64,000 bases of DNA from Cavenderia fasciculata (GCF_000203815.1 NW_004457713.1:592889-656888); one strand, 5' to 3'; shown: positions 44,477 through 56,645, counted from the first letter of the stretch. Notes: a model not told the origin generated them from the letters alone. Program-made: numbers and translations.

Positions 44477-45983
44477 ATGTTATTAGAATTACCATTTGAA
44501 ACATTACAGATAATATTAACATTCTTGAATCGAAAGGAATTGGCAAGGTTAGAGATAACATGTAGTTTGTTTCAAGAGTTGACTCGTAGAGCATGGTATA
44601 ATCTATTAAAGACTGATTATCTCTTAGTCTCTTTTCCCTCTTCCTCTTCCTCCTCCTCATCACCAATGATAGAAGAAGCAAAAAAGGAATACTATCAAAT
44701 CTATCAACGATTTGAAGTATATGATGGTGTGACGATTGGGACGTACCAAACAATCAAGAGAATATGGGATCGTATATTGGACTGGGTCCACGATAACGAT
44801 CAACAGTCTTTGCTGCGATTCAACAACACTCGGTTCAAGAACAATCAACAGGCAAATGGTTTAAACATAAATACAGACTCGTCCATCGAGTTTAGTATAC
44901 CACTGCAACCATCGTCGTTTGTCAATCCTACACACCAACACAAGACTGCTAAAAAGGGAGAGACTGATTCGGCATTGACAGTGGTCCGAAAGATGCAGTT
45001 ACCATCAGACTACCTAGTCAGCGTGATCATGGTCAACGGTCAAGAGGTTATAGGAGACCACGGCTTTTTCGGTACACTCGAATCGTACGGTCAACGCATC
45101 TCTAGTACACTGCTGTCAATCGAAGCGTCACACAAGATTTATGTAGCGCGGTTTGAACGATTCCGTATCAATTCAGACTCGATGTTTAGAAAGTTGTGGC
45201 CCATTACTTTGTGTCGTCAGACTCACCGTACCCATAATATGGTGATGGAGACTATTCAACTGACCGACGACCTAACACTCCAAGTTGGACAAATCGTCAT
45301 CATCCCCTCCAACTCTAGGTACGCACCAATCATCGTTGCCAATTCATTTGCAGAGTTTCTCGATACGATGATCACTCGACTCGAAACACATGTCTATACA
45401 CTCCGTGGCAACACCATTATCAGGTATCCCGAGACATCACCATACATCACCGAGACGGTTACCAATGGAGTACGTGTCAAAGGTAGTGCCGTCTACAACC
45501 CCAGTAGTGACCGAAACACCCGTCTCTTCTTTTACCGTATCACCATCTCAATGGATGCCGACGAGGATCCATCAAGATCATGTATATTAATCTCTCGTCA
45601 TTGGGATATTCGTGATGGTAATGATGAAATTAATCAAGTTAATGGTCATGCTGTTATTGGTCAAAATCCTCTTATTAAACCTGGTACTAAATTGTAAAGA
45701 AATAGAAAAAAGAAAAAAAAGAAAAAGAAAAAAAAAAGAAAAAGAATTAATATATTTATTTATTTTTAATATGTTTAGTGAATATTGTAGTATGTGTGAA
45801 TTAAGAAATGATAATGGTCAAATGAGTGGATATTTTTTAATGTTGCCTACCAATCAGAATGGTACACCTTATTCAGCCGTTCCGGATATTCAAGATGAAG
45901 AATCATGGGAAGATCCAAATCTACAAGATTTATTAGTTCCTGTAATCGTACCTCCATTTATTTTAACAATTAATCAAGTTTAA
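44477..45983 (+). CDS. fbxo3: F-box only protein 3 homologue: F-box, SUKH, ApaG (473 aa, 2 exons)
   Basis: Substrate-receptor subunit of an SCF ubiquitin ligase. Exon 1 is 44477-45693 and exon 2 is 45779-45983 (phase 2; donor GTAAAG, acceptor ATGTTTAG). The join turns an apparent early stop into KPGTK|FEYCSMCELRNDNGQMSGYF, the expected core of the ApaG/DUF525 domain. Domains: F-box at residues ~1-45 (LPFETLQIILTFLNRKELARLE, CSLFQELTRRAW), SUKH/SMI1-KNR4-like region at ~50-260 (LPSDYLVSVIMVNGQEV, APIIVANSFAEFLDTMI), ApaG domain at ~310-470 (ITETVTNGVRVKGSAVYNP, LISRHWDIRDG, INQVNGHAVIGQNPLIKPG). The length equals that of animal FBXO3 (~471 aa). Taking the exon 1 ORF alone would truncate the ApaG fold. 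Confidence 0.9.
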
Positions 45984-46045
45984 TCAAAACTAAAAAAAAA
46001 AAAGGATCATCGATAATTCTTTTATTGTACAAGTAATATTTATTT

Positions 46046-49000
46046 TTAATTCATTTCAATTTTAGTTTCATTATTTCTTCTTAGGAAGAAATAACGATTT
46101 TGTTTTATAAAAATGGCAACAGCAATTAAAATGGCAGCACCAACAGCACCAACTACAACACCAACAATAATCTTCCAATTATTATCTGGACTGTTGGATG
46201 TACAATCTTGACCATAGCTTTGACGGTCAATTAGTAAAGCAGAAAAATCTGGATCTAAAAGACAAGTACGACATTGACCAATATTAATACCAAGAATAGC
46301 TTGTGATTCTTGGTTATCGATTTTGGTGATATTTAAAACTTCAGCCTTGCTATAAGTATTTCTACCATCTGCTACACTATAATCCAAGAATCGACCAAAG
46401 AATTGAGTATTATTTTTTACAACTCTTAAGTATTGAATGGAATCTGAATCTGTAAATTGTTGAAACGATTCAATTTGATTGACAGAATCATCACAACCAA
46501 CAATAGCTTGTTGATTATTAACAATGGTAGAGAATACTACACGCAACCTAGTCAGTACAGATGTAAAAGGCCAATTGGTAACATTTACACTAATTTTGAT
46601 TGATCCACTTGCCAATTGAATGGATTGTCCACCAAACTTTATGGTTCTAGATTGATTTGAAATTTCAAAAATCGAAGTTACATTGGTATTGATCAATTGT
46701 GGTATAAATCCTTCTTGACTATTATTTAAATGATTGGTCAAAAAGTAATTGATCGATGAATAATCAATCTTTTGACTTTCACTAACATTCCATTTGGTTG
46801 TATTCAAATTTCTAACAACATTATTTTCAATATCCAATTCTTGAATTGCTATCATTTTAAATGAAAATGAATAATCTTTAAATGAAAATGATGGTTCTTG
46901 ATTATTTGGTTCAATTTCTATATTTGGATCTAAAAAATAGAAAAAAAAATAATAAGTAAAAATATTTTTTGTTTTTTTTTTGTTTCTATTTTTATATTTA
47001 CCAGTTTTTAATTTACAATTATCAAAATAACCAGGATCACAAACACATTGACCATTTACGCAAGTACCATGATTATTACAATTATTTGTACGATTCATAC
47101 AATCATCATTTGTTGGTTGTGCAAATGGAATTGAAATGGATGTTTGATAAAGACCATTTGGTACATCTACATTTAATACGGTTTGACCTGATGGTGGTTG
47201 ATTTGGAAATTCACATTTTATATAATACAATGTACCATTTAAAATGGTACAACCAAAACTTGGCAATGTTCCATTTCTAATTGAAATGTATCCAAGTGAT
47301 AATCCAGTACCAAAATAACCATTTAAAATTAAATATTTTGGTGGATATATTAAAGGTTCAAGTGAAATTGTTTCAACATAGGTTGCTAAAAAAAAAAAAT
47401 TAAAATAAATAAATATAGAACATTATTATTATTATGTTAACATACCTTTGTTATAAGTAGTAGTAAAATTATAATAATCATTTGTAAAATAAATGGTATT
47501 ATTATTATTATAGGATGAAAAAGTAGCAGCACATTGAATGACTTTTTCTACTGGATAGAATTTAATCAATTCACAAACTGAACCACCAACTGATATTCTT
47601 GGCATCAATTCTGGGTTTACCGTAGCAAATGTAATATTGAGACTTAGATAATTAACAGTTTGTTGAATATTTTTAATATCTTGAACTATAAAATAGGATT
47701 CTTGAACGAAAAATACAAAACTTGGAGAAGTTGGTGAAAATTTGATTGTAATATTTTGATTCATTCCATTTGCAAGATCCATTGTGAATCTTAAAATCTT
47801 ATTTGGTTGGATTGCTAATATCATATTGGGAATATCTTTTCCCCATCCTAGTAGTTGACCTCTGACTTCATATCCACCAATTAATGATATTAAATTGAAA
47901 TTATCAATTATTGGTTCTAAAATAAATAAATTAATTAATTAATTGAATGATTCTTTTTTGTTTTTTTTTTTTTTAGACATACGACAATCAATATTATTTG
48001 GTTTTGTTAAATCTGATAAAAGATTTCCAGTATAACACCAAAAACAATTTGGAACAGTTGTTATACCAGTTTGTGGGATGGATAAAAACCGAGCTGAACA
48101 AAATGATTCTGGAATGGATCCAGTAAGGCCTAAGTTGTTTCCAAATGTAATATAAGTTGATGGGTTATTGTCCATCAAGATGGCAGGAACAGTTGATGTA
48201 AGAAGGTTTGAACTCATATCAAATGATGTTAATGTTTTTGGTAGTGGTACATTTGGTATTGTCATAATTTTAGAGTATGAAAGTTGACTAAAATAATTAA
48301 AATAATTAATAAAAATATTTTGATAATTATCTATTTGTTTTTTACATACAATTGCATTAGACCTAAGGGATATTTGATTGATGAGATATCTGATATTTGA
48401 CTATTTGACATATAACTAAAAGATGAAAAAGGGTCAAGCATTAATAATAATAATTTAAAATTAATAAATTTATCACTTACAAAGAATTTATGTTTGGAAA
48501 AATGGTTAGATCAGGCAATGTAGAATAATAACCTCCAACGCCAAGAGATGTAACATTGAGAGGGTGTTGAATGATCATTTTAATATAACCTGTTGGAGAA
48601 CCAACAGGTTGATTTGAACACTCAATTAATCGTAATGGTGCTGTCACATTTACAATGATTGGTTGATTACATGTTGAACTAGCACTTATTATTCTAAAAG
48701 AAAAAAAAAAAAAAAAACAAATTTTTAGTTTTACTTTTTTTTGTATATTTCTTTTCTATTCTATTCTTACAATGAATATAAAGTTGGAAAAGAAGAAGAT
48801 GAAATTTCCCAATTGGAAGCATAGTCGCATTTAATGTCTAGAATTAGAGTTTTAAGATCTGGCATGTATACTGTAGTGTTGAACCTTACACTGTTAAGAC
48901 TAGTGATTGAAAAGTTGATTTCATTTAGTAGGTTGTGACTAAAAATATTTCCTGCTGAAACTAAATTGACTGAACTTATCCAAAGTTTTCTAAGTAGAGG

Positions 49001-49596
49001 TTTCCCAGCTGTAAAATCAATTGGAATCGATTTTATCGTATTATCACCAATAAGCTTGATTGATTCTACCAATGGTAATCCTTTCATCTTTGACAAGATA
49101 TCAAATGAATTGGAATAAAAAGGTGCACCAGATGTTGAAAGTGTAAAAGTTAATAGATTTGGAAATTCAAATGTATCAATGTTTGGTGGTGCTCCTGAAT
49201 TTACATAAACTGATTGAATATATATATCAACTAAAAAAAGAAGAAAAAGAATAAATATCTTACGATTTGATAGGTGTTTGATGATGATAATTTTTACATT
49301 GATGTAATATGAGTACTACCATCTTGATAATTTGTACATTTAACTTGACCACTACTACAAATAGATGTTTGATCAAGTCCTATCGTTGATTGGTATTGTT
49401 GTATAACCCATTGAATACTTTTTACTAAAAATAGAAATAAATAAAGAAATCAATGCAATGTTAACAACTGTATCTAAATCTCTCTCTCTGTCTCTCTAAT
49501 ACGATCTGTCATACACTCATTTGGTGGTAAAACTTGTGAATTTGTTAAACTATTACAATATAATAATAAAAGAATAAAACTAATAAATCTAAACAT
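46046..49596 (-). CDS. LRR-EGF-ComC-type surface receptor, copy A (about 989 aa, 9 exons)
   Basis: Proposed exons: 49596-49515, 49424-49320, 49230-48771, 48693-48481, 48415-48350, 48287-47983, 47916-47446, 47385-47002 and 46929-46046. Order: signal peptide (MFRFISFILLLLYC..), LRRs in exons 2-6 ending in a Cys cap (CFWCYTG), two beta-sandwich/IPT-like regions, EGF near residue 660 (CNNHGTCVNGQCVCDPGYF), ComC-type domain, TM near 945 (IIVGVVVGAVGAAILIAVA) and a short tail. All junctions close in frame except exon 2/3. The obvious donor GTAAAA at 49297 leaves the frame one base off, whereas a donor GTAGTA at 49319 keeps it; I used the latter. If that is wrong, the gene carries a frameshift. Tandem with copy B; a role in cell contact is inferred. 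Confidence 0.75.
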
Positions 49597-49788
49597 TGTG
49601 TCCTTAAGTTCTATCTATGTGTGTGTTGTTGTATGATTGCAAACACCTCGTTTTATCAATTTGCAAGTATTTCGCGGTTTTTTTTTTTTTTTTTCTCGAA
49701 GAAATCTTTATGATTCTTTTTAATATCAAATACTTACACCTGGTAATGCAATTGCAGTCTAAAATTGAATTAGAATAAGTATATTTAA

Positions 49789-52700
49789 TTATTCAATAAA
49801 TAATACTATTCTTTTTCTCTTTCTTTTTCTTTTTCTTTTTCTATTTCTTTTTTTTTTCAATGAAATTGATAATCTACGTTTAGCACGATGAATAAAATAA
49901 TATTTGTTTGATTTAATAAATAATATTGATATGATGATTAGACAAGTACCACCAACAGTACCAACTACAACACCAACAATTAATTTCCAATTATCATTTT
50001 TTGATTCATCGTTGCATTGACCAAAACTTTTATGATCAATTAAAAGTGCACTAAAATCTGGATCCATTAAACAAATCTTACATTGTCCAATATTAATACC
50101 AATAATCACATTTGATTCTTCATCATTGATTCTGGTGATATTTAAAACTTCAGTTTTACTATAGGTTTTTCTACCATCTGATAAACTATAATCCAAGAAT
50201 CTACCAAAGAATTGAACATTGTCTTTTAAAACTCGAAGATATTGAATTGAATCACGATCTGCAAAGTTTTGTAAAGATTCTATTGAATAACTTGAATTAT
50301 CACAACCAACAATCATTTGTTGATTATTGATGGTTGTTGAAAAGACTAATCTCAGTCTTGTCATGACAGACATGTAAGGCCAATTGGTAACATTTACACC
50401 AATTTTAATGGCACCACTTGCCAAAACTATTTCATCTCCACCAAATTCAATGGTTCTTGATTGATTTGAAAATTCTATGGTGGTTGTTAGATTTAGATTT
50501 GAATAATCTGCATCTTTTGTAAATGGTGTCGAACCATTTGTAATATTGTGTAAATGATTTGTCAATTTATATTGAATCATTGTTAGGTCACCACTACTAT
50601 TGTCCTCTACATCCCACGTTTTTGCAACCAATTCTCTTGTAATATTATTATCCAAATCCATTTCTTGAATACCAATAATTGAAAATGAAAATAAATAATC
50701 TCCATATTTTAAATTACTTGTTGGATCTGTATTATTTGATTGAAATTGTCCATTGAAACCATCATTTTCCTTTAATTTGCAATCATCAAAATAACCAACG
50801 TCACACTGACATATTCCATTTATACAAACACCATGACCATTACAATTATTTGTACGATTCATACAATCTGTAAAGGTTGGTAGAGGAAATGGAATAGACA
50901 AGATTGAATCTGATTTGAAATATCCTTGATTGGAGGCAAAATAGAGGGTTTGTGGACCAGGTTCTGGTAATGTATAGAATCTACATTTAATATATTCTTT
51001 ACTTGCAATGGTAATATTACAAAATGTAAATTCCCTCAATTGTAATATAACACTTGCACCAGTTGTATTTCCAAAATAACCATATAAATTTAAAAAAGTT
51101 GGTGGATAATAATTTGGTTCCATTAATAATGATGTTATAATTGGATCTAAATAAAAAAATTAAAAATATATATTAATAAATTATTAAATATATATTATTT
51201 TGTTTATATTTTTTTTTTTTTTACCTCTATTATAAATAAACATAAAAGATTGATTAAAAAATTGATTTTTAAAAATAATTTGTTGTTGTCCGATTATTGG
51301 TAGAGTACGTAAAAGACAATTTAAACTTTTTGTTGAATTGTTGTAATTTATAATATCACAAGGTACATGATCTTGAGATGTATAAATGACGGTTGGTAAA
51401 AAATCTGGATTTATCATTTCAAATGTACAATTTAATTCTAAAATTGCCAAATTTTGATTAATAATTTTTACAGATTCAACATTGAATCCAACTTCTGTCA
51501 CTATAAAATTAAATGAATAAGCAGATGTTGGTGGTGGATTGATTAGATTGATTAATCTTTGTTGTTTTGTTCCAAGGGAGAGATCCATTTGAAATTCAAT
51601 TTTTCGATTTGGTTCAATTAATCGTCTTCCACCAGAATTTATATTCCATCCAATGTTTGAACCTGAAATGGTAAATACACCACCAATACTATTTAAATTT
51701 AATTGATCAATCTTTATCGCCAAACATTCAAATCCAATTGGTTTGGTCAATTGTGTAGATAATTTGGTATTGATAACTTGTTCATAAAAACACCACCAAC
51801 AATCTGGTAATGAATCAATTCCAGTATTATCAATACTAAAACTATTTAAAAAACATGTATCATTTGGTGCTGATCCAACTATTAAAGGAAAAATAAAAAA
51901 TATATAAGTAAAATATATATATATATATAATTAATTTTTTTTGTTTTTTCTTACCAATATTTTGATTACCAATTAAAGAAAGTGATAAACCCAATTGATT
52001 ATTAATTAATAATCCTGATGGGATTGTACCAGACATTTGATTATTTTGATAATTGACATCATTCATACCATTTGGGAATGGAATATTTGGAAATTGTTGT
52101 AATTTTGAATCTGATAATCTAAAACTAGTGATTTTACCAAAACTTGAAATTGGCATACTAGTAAGATTGGTTTGATAGATTTGTAAAGTTTCCAGATTTT
52201 TATAAAGTGTCAAATCATTTGGTTGAAAATCCATCCCTTTACCACCAACCGACAACCCTCTTAGCGATAAAGGATAAGAAATGGTTGGATTAATTGAACC
52301 TGTACCAGAAAATGCATAAGCTCCAATATTCTCCAATGCTACTTTTATAATTATTCTAATATTACTTGTTCCAATAAAATCATTTGATGTCATTTCACTT
52401 AAAAATAAAAAAATAAAAGATTAATCAATCAGTAAATAATCTTTTTTGTTGTTTTATACTACACAATAATTTAAGAGAAGGAAAGGAAATTGGATCAATG
52501 ATTAAAGTCATATTTTTTGAATTTTTTACTTGAATTGAAATGGAAGCTATATTTGGTAGACGTATACTTTTATCAATACCAACCCATTCAATATTATTTT
52601 GATACATTGTAATTGAATTTAATGAAATTGAATTGTTGAAAAAGTTTGGTATTGATGTTAGATTTGATAATAAATAAAATGTTCTAGAAAAAGATGAGTA

Positions 52701-53401
52701 AATAGTACTAATTAGTATTTGTTTAAAATTTAAATTAATTTGAATTATTAATTTACATTGTTTTTAAAGATGGTAGATTATTTGGGAAATTGGTTGGTAC
52801 TATATCAATAGTCTTGTCATTGGATAATGTTAGAAATTCTAGTCTTGGCATATTAGATATCATATCAAGTGTATTGATACTAAAGTTTTGAACAAGACCT
52901 GAAAAAGTGGCTGTGATACTTTGTACAAATGGTAGATTGAGTGATTTCAATGTTGTATCTACTTGTTCACCACTATTTACAAATACTGTCTGTTGTCCAA
53001 TATATCTAAAAAAAAAAAAGAAGATTAGCATACACACATATACTAGTTATATTTTAACATTACATTGAAACTACATGATAAGCATTATCATCATCTGCAA
53101 CTTGACAATTAATACCAGTTGTACTACTGCAAATAGTAGATGTTTGTGAAACATCAATTCCTAAACCAAATTGATTATTTAACCATTTTATACTTGTCAC
53201 TAGAGATATTCAGAAAGATAAGACATGTAAACAAATTAGATTAAATTGTTAACAATGAATCTCTCATGTGTGTTATTTGCTTGTGCAAAAAAAAAAAAAC
53301 AAAAAAAACATACATTCATTATTTGGTAATATCTGTTGTGATTGTATTATCAAAAATAGATTAATAAAAATAAATAGAGAAAAAAAACTAGGTATTCTCA
53401 T
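49789..53401 (-). CDS. LRR-EGF-ComC-type surface receptor, copy B (1048 aa, 7 exons)
   Basis: Exons 53401-53314, 53199-53064, 53005-52757, 52683-52465, 52397-51955, 51878-51225 and 51146-49789. All junctions close in frame. One donor, GTGTAG at 52464, is weak and was chosen for phase. Signal peptide MRIPSFFSLFIFINLFLIIQ, an LRR N-terminal Cys region, LRRs (NLETLQIYQTNLTSMP, FGKITSFRLSDSKLQQFP), a Cys cap (DCWWCFY), beta-sandwich/IPT-like regions, EGF near 691-722 (CNGHGVCINGICQCDVGYF), a ComC-type domain and a TM near 980 (LIVGVVVGTVGGTCLIIISI). The tail is unusually basic, built of repeated RKRK units. Compared with copy A, one long exon (443 bp) replaces several short LRR exons. The 192-bp gap to copy A contains a T17 run. 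Confidence 0.82.
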
Positions 53402-53818
53402 TCTATTTGATTTATTATCTCTTCTCTCTCTCTCTTTTTCCTTTTTTTTTTATCTCTATCTATCTCTCACTATTGATTGTTAAGATAGATGAATGTCTCG
53501 TTTTGAACCCAAAGTATGTTCAAGTGAGCTCGTTGCTATTTTTCGATCTATCAGATTTTTTTACAAAAAACTCGAAAAATGCTCGAATCACCAGGATCCT
53601 GTAAGACTTTTATACATTCCATTTTCTCTGATCCAGGTATACATCACTCTCTCTATATATATAAACATTCATAAAAAGAAATGAAATCGGTGTTTTTAAG
53701 ATATGGTTTTGTCCAATTTCAACCAAACCTACCAAAAGATAGCAACGACCAAGTACTATGTGTTCCACATAGTTTCGACAGCAAAAAAAAAGTACTGTCG
53801 ATAAATGTAAAAAGTTAT
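53402..53818. promoter_or_regulatory. upstream region of receptor copy B, up to tRNA-Glu
   Basis: AT-rich DNA with CT-rich runs near 53415-53470 that are probably promoter sequence of the receptor gene. Near 53776-53800 there is a small hairpin (CGACAG..CTGTCG around an A run). T5 on the minus strand just past the tRNA 3' end (about 53809-53813) is a plausible pol III terminator. Confidence 0.45.
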
Positions 53819-53890
53819 CTCCCTTGCCGGGAATCGAACCCGGGGTGTCAGTGTGAAAGACTAAAGTGTTACCGACTACACCACAAAGGA
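53819..53890 (-). tRNA. tRNA-Glu (UUC)
   Basis: The minus strand gives a full cloverleaf: acceptor TCCTTTG paired with CAAGGGA, D arm GTGT..ACAC, anticodon stem TTAGT/ACTGA with loop CTTTCAC (anticodon TTC), and T arm CCGGG-TTCGATT-CCCGG containing the B box. Discriminator G. No intron. About 45 bp upstream of its 5' end begins a cluster of retroelement insertions. Confidence 0.95.
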
Positions 53891-53945
53891 ATTGAGTTGT
53901 TGTGTGTACAGATCACATTTTGGCCTATTTATAGGCCGATTGGCC

Positions 53946-54707
53946 CCCAGTTTGGAATTTTTCTGTATAGAGAGAAAGAGATAGAAACCGAGATTACGTA
54001 TAGAGTACTATAGAACTTCACTCAATCATCAACTATCTTCAACTATCTTTTATCAAACATTACTATTTCTTTTCACACTCACTAAAAGACACAACTAATT
54101 GCCCTAGTGTGCCCCCTGGTTCAATTATTTATATCATTATCATTATTATAAATAAGGGGCGCGAACAAGTCAATACAGTTTGAAAACAGTATTCACATTA
54201 CTATTACAATTGAAATGAACATCATCAACATCTCATCAAAACATCAATCAACAACATAACAATACGAACAACAGAACGATATAAGATAGATAATCATGGT
54301 GTAGACACAACCACCAACCATTACTCGACACACACACATACATATGGATGGTGACACTGGGCACTCTCCCCAACAGTCACGATCTGGTCACTAATCTGAC
54401 AAAAGAACTATGGATCGTAACTCACAGAACCGTTCAGCCCCCCTCGATGCAACAGGTAAAGAAGCTTCCCGTCGTATTGATGAACAAACAGAACTAATAG
54501 CTCCCACCAAGACTTGCCATTTTTGCTTGGATGGAAATAGAACAGACATTTGGCACCCCAAAAAACAGATTGGACTTGCTTCTTCTTTGGAAACTCAGTT
54601 CCCATTGCTGGTCAAACAAAGACTTCAATCAATAAAACTTCGCAATCGAAAGAGTAGTGCTCCACCCTACAGGTGGATGCCACGAAATGAGATGCTTAAA
54701 AAAAAAG
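53946..54707 (+). mobile_element. truncated non-LTR retroelement piece (5' part with ORF1-like ORF, poly-A end)
   Basis: This insert is bounded on both sides by GGCCGATTGGCCCC (53934-53947 and 54707-54720) and ends in a nine-A run just before the second copy, the signature of a non-LTR (TRE-like) insertion with target-site duplication. It begins ~55 bp upstream of the tRNA-Glu 5' end, the position typical of TRE5 elements. It contains an ORF at 54410-54724 (MDRNSQNRSAP.., with a CHFCLDG..DIWH segment) that could be the start of an ORF1. No RT is present, so it is internally deleted or chimeric. The element type is inferred from position and structure. Confidence 0.65.
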
Positions 54708-54718
54708 GCCGATTGGCC

Positions 54719-54970
54719 CCTTAGAACAAGCAACAATCCAAAACAATCCAACATGCTTGACACTATACAATAAGATACATGATCAACGTCCATAAAACAT
54801 GTATCATAGACATGGACAAACCCCCAGAACAAATTAACTTTAATTTTTCCTGAGATAATCTTTATTTCTTGCTGGTCAATTAAAAAGTATAATTAATAAA
54901 ACTTTGTAACTTCTGAGTACTACTCTTCCCGATAGGAGAGAACAGGAAAAGAATTACTTTAAAAAAAAAA
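54719..54970 (+). repeat. dispersed repeat R, copy 1 (~250 bp, poly-A end)
   Basis: A ~250-bp block starting TTAGAACAAGCAACAATCC and ending GAATTACTTT plus an A10 run, bounded by copies of GCCGATTGGCC. The same block recurs at 55726-55963 with small differences. It contains an 8-bp inverted repeat (GATACATG..CATGTATC, 54774-54805). It could be the 3' module of a TRE-like element or a short non-autonomous element. Confidence 0.8.
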
Positions 54971-54981
54971 GCCGATTGGCC

Positions 54982-55700
54982 AGATCGTCAGGGGACCCAG
55001 TCGCTTCAATCTGTGTATCGTGTGGCAAAGATGAATCTTCCAAGCATTTGTTCTTTCAATACAAAGAGACCACACTACCAGTAAAGATACTGAAAGAGGT
55101 TACTTCTGCCAACAACATTACATCACCAGTTTGGGATATCACCCTCCTCAACCTCAAACAACCTCCAATGACTATAAACTTGATTGCTGCAACACTCAAA
55201 CGAATATGGTTCCGACGTAATGATCTACGTCACCAAAGAGATGAATTACTGAACAATATCTGCGAGCTAGATTGCTAAATGATATGCGACATATTATAAA
55301 AGTAAACTGGGACAAGACGTTAGAATTATGTAATCGATGGCATTTGGCTCTAATGAACCAAACCGACGAATCAGTAATACATACGATTACAGAACGAATA
55401 CAAACTATCATCCTTCGATTCTCCTCCAACTACAACCATCCTACTGTCTACAAGATCGCACTACCTAGTCATTTGGAGAGGTACAAGACTCTGCGTACAC
55501 TACATCTATAATCGATCACCTCAACCTCATTCCTCTCATCCTCCTCAACACCTTCATCATCTTCTTCTCTCTCTTCATCTATCAATAATAATATTAATAA
55601 TATAATAATTTACTAAATAATAATAATAACATAGAATAATTATATAACACAATATTACAGCCTATAGTGCTGAGAAAAAAAAAAAAAAAAAAAAAAAAAA
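54982..55700 (+). mobile_element. LINE ORF2 3' end fragment with poly-A tail
   Basis: Follows the third copy of GCCGATTGGCC (54971-54981). It encodes the C-terminal end of a non-LTR retrotransposon ORF2: a zf-RVT-like motif (SICVSCGKDESSKHLF, with the last Cys replaced by Tyr), then MTINLIAATLKRIWFRRNDLRHQRDE. A small deletion/frameshift near 55250-55270 leads to LNDMRHIIKVNWDKTLELCNRWH and a stop at 55511. A ~170-bp 3' UTR follows and then an A run of about 24. The intact frame is seen in the inverted copy at 60911-61470, so this copy is dead. Confidence 0.8.
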
Positions 55701-55725
55701 AGCGATATCTTTAACCAATTTATTT

Positions 55726-55963
55726 TTAGAACAAGCAACAATCCAAAACAATCCAACATGCTTGATACTATACAATAAGATACATGATCAACGTCCATAA
55801 AACATGTATCATAGACATGGACAAACCCCCAGAACAAATTAACTTTAATTCTTCTCTAGATAATCTTTATTTCTTGCTGGTCAATTAAAATGTATAATTA
55901 ATAAAACTTTGTAACTTCTGAGTACTACTCTCTCCTATCGGAAAAGAATTACTTTAAAAAAAA
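55726..55963 (+). repeat. dispersed repeat R, copy 2
   Basis: A near copy of 54719-54970, differing by a few substitutions and the loss of part of CCCGATAGGAGAGAACAG; it again ends GAATTACTTT plus an A run. Here it is preceded by GCGATATCTTTAACCAATT, which also borders the inverted LINE copy at ~60885-60910. Confidence 0.85.
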
Positions 55964-56240
55964 GCCAGCACCAAAATCCAACCAAGTTTTGTGGGACACT
56001 AATAGTCATGAAGCAGCACTTGGACAAGTACCACACTCTATGATTTCTCCAAGGCGTTTGATTCAGTCTCTCACCTCGCCATCCAACGAACCTTGACCAA
56101 GATGGGTGCGCCACTGATCGTCAACGCTGTTATGTCCAAGTCCGTGTAAGAGTAGGAGTCTCGCTGTCAGAGCCACGAAGCAAGGCGATCCAATATCACC
56201 GACGCTATTTGCCCTCATCGCCATCTAACTATTATCAATA
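55964..56240 (+). mobile_element. reverse transcriptase fragment of a LINE
   Basis: Shifting frames encode recognisable non-LTR RT motifs: YDFSKAFDSVSHLAIQRTL..KMGAP (the F.KAFDSV catalytic motif A region) and, after about 50 bp and a frame change, KQGDPISPTLFALIAI (motif B region). The YADD box is absent. It is a short decayed piece with no open frame. Confidence 0.75.
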
Positions 56241-56586
56241 AAGACTGGGGACTATCCGACCGTGTACCAAATAGCCACGCATGTATGACGACGTGGTACA
56301 AGGCTGAGTATTTAAGAGAACTCGTAGAGAGAGATAGGTTGTTCATTCGTTAGTCACTATTTCCCCACATATTACTATTGTTTTCTATCACTTGTAATCT
56401 CTACCTTTGCTAGTTTTAGTAGTAGTAGTATTTTGTTTGTTCATTGATTGTTCTTGTATCTTTTGTTGTTGTTGTTGTTGTTGTTGTTTAAGTTGTTCAG
56501 AAGTTTGTCTGGATTGAGATACGAAACCTATCATCTAGGATTTATGAGACCAAAACTCGAGCTTTTTTCGTTTTTCAGTTGTTTCC

Positions 56587-56645
56587 TAATTGGGGTTGGT
56601 GGTTCCTAAAGAGAGATAAAATACCACAACCACCAACTCCAATTA
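56587..56645. repeat. 18-bp inverted repeat (hairpin)
   Basis: TAATTGGGGTTGGTGGTT is followed 23 bp later by its reverse complement with one mismatch (AACCACCAACTCCAATTA). It lies in the non-coding stretch 56241-56839, which otherwise holds a TTG trinucleotide run near 56463-56490 and no gene that I can support. Confidence 0.75.

Noticed and set aside
45771-45983. A separate 70-aa gene downstream of the F-box gene
   Set aside because: Its sequence is the missing end of the ApaG domain, and a phase-2 intron joins it to the F-box gene; the ATG overlaps the splice acceptor.
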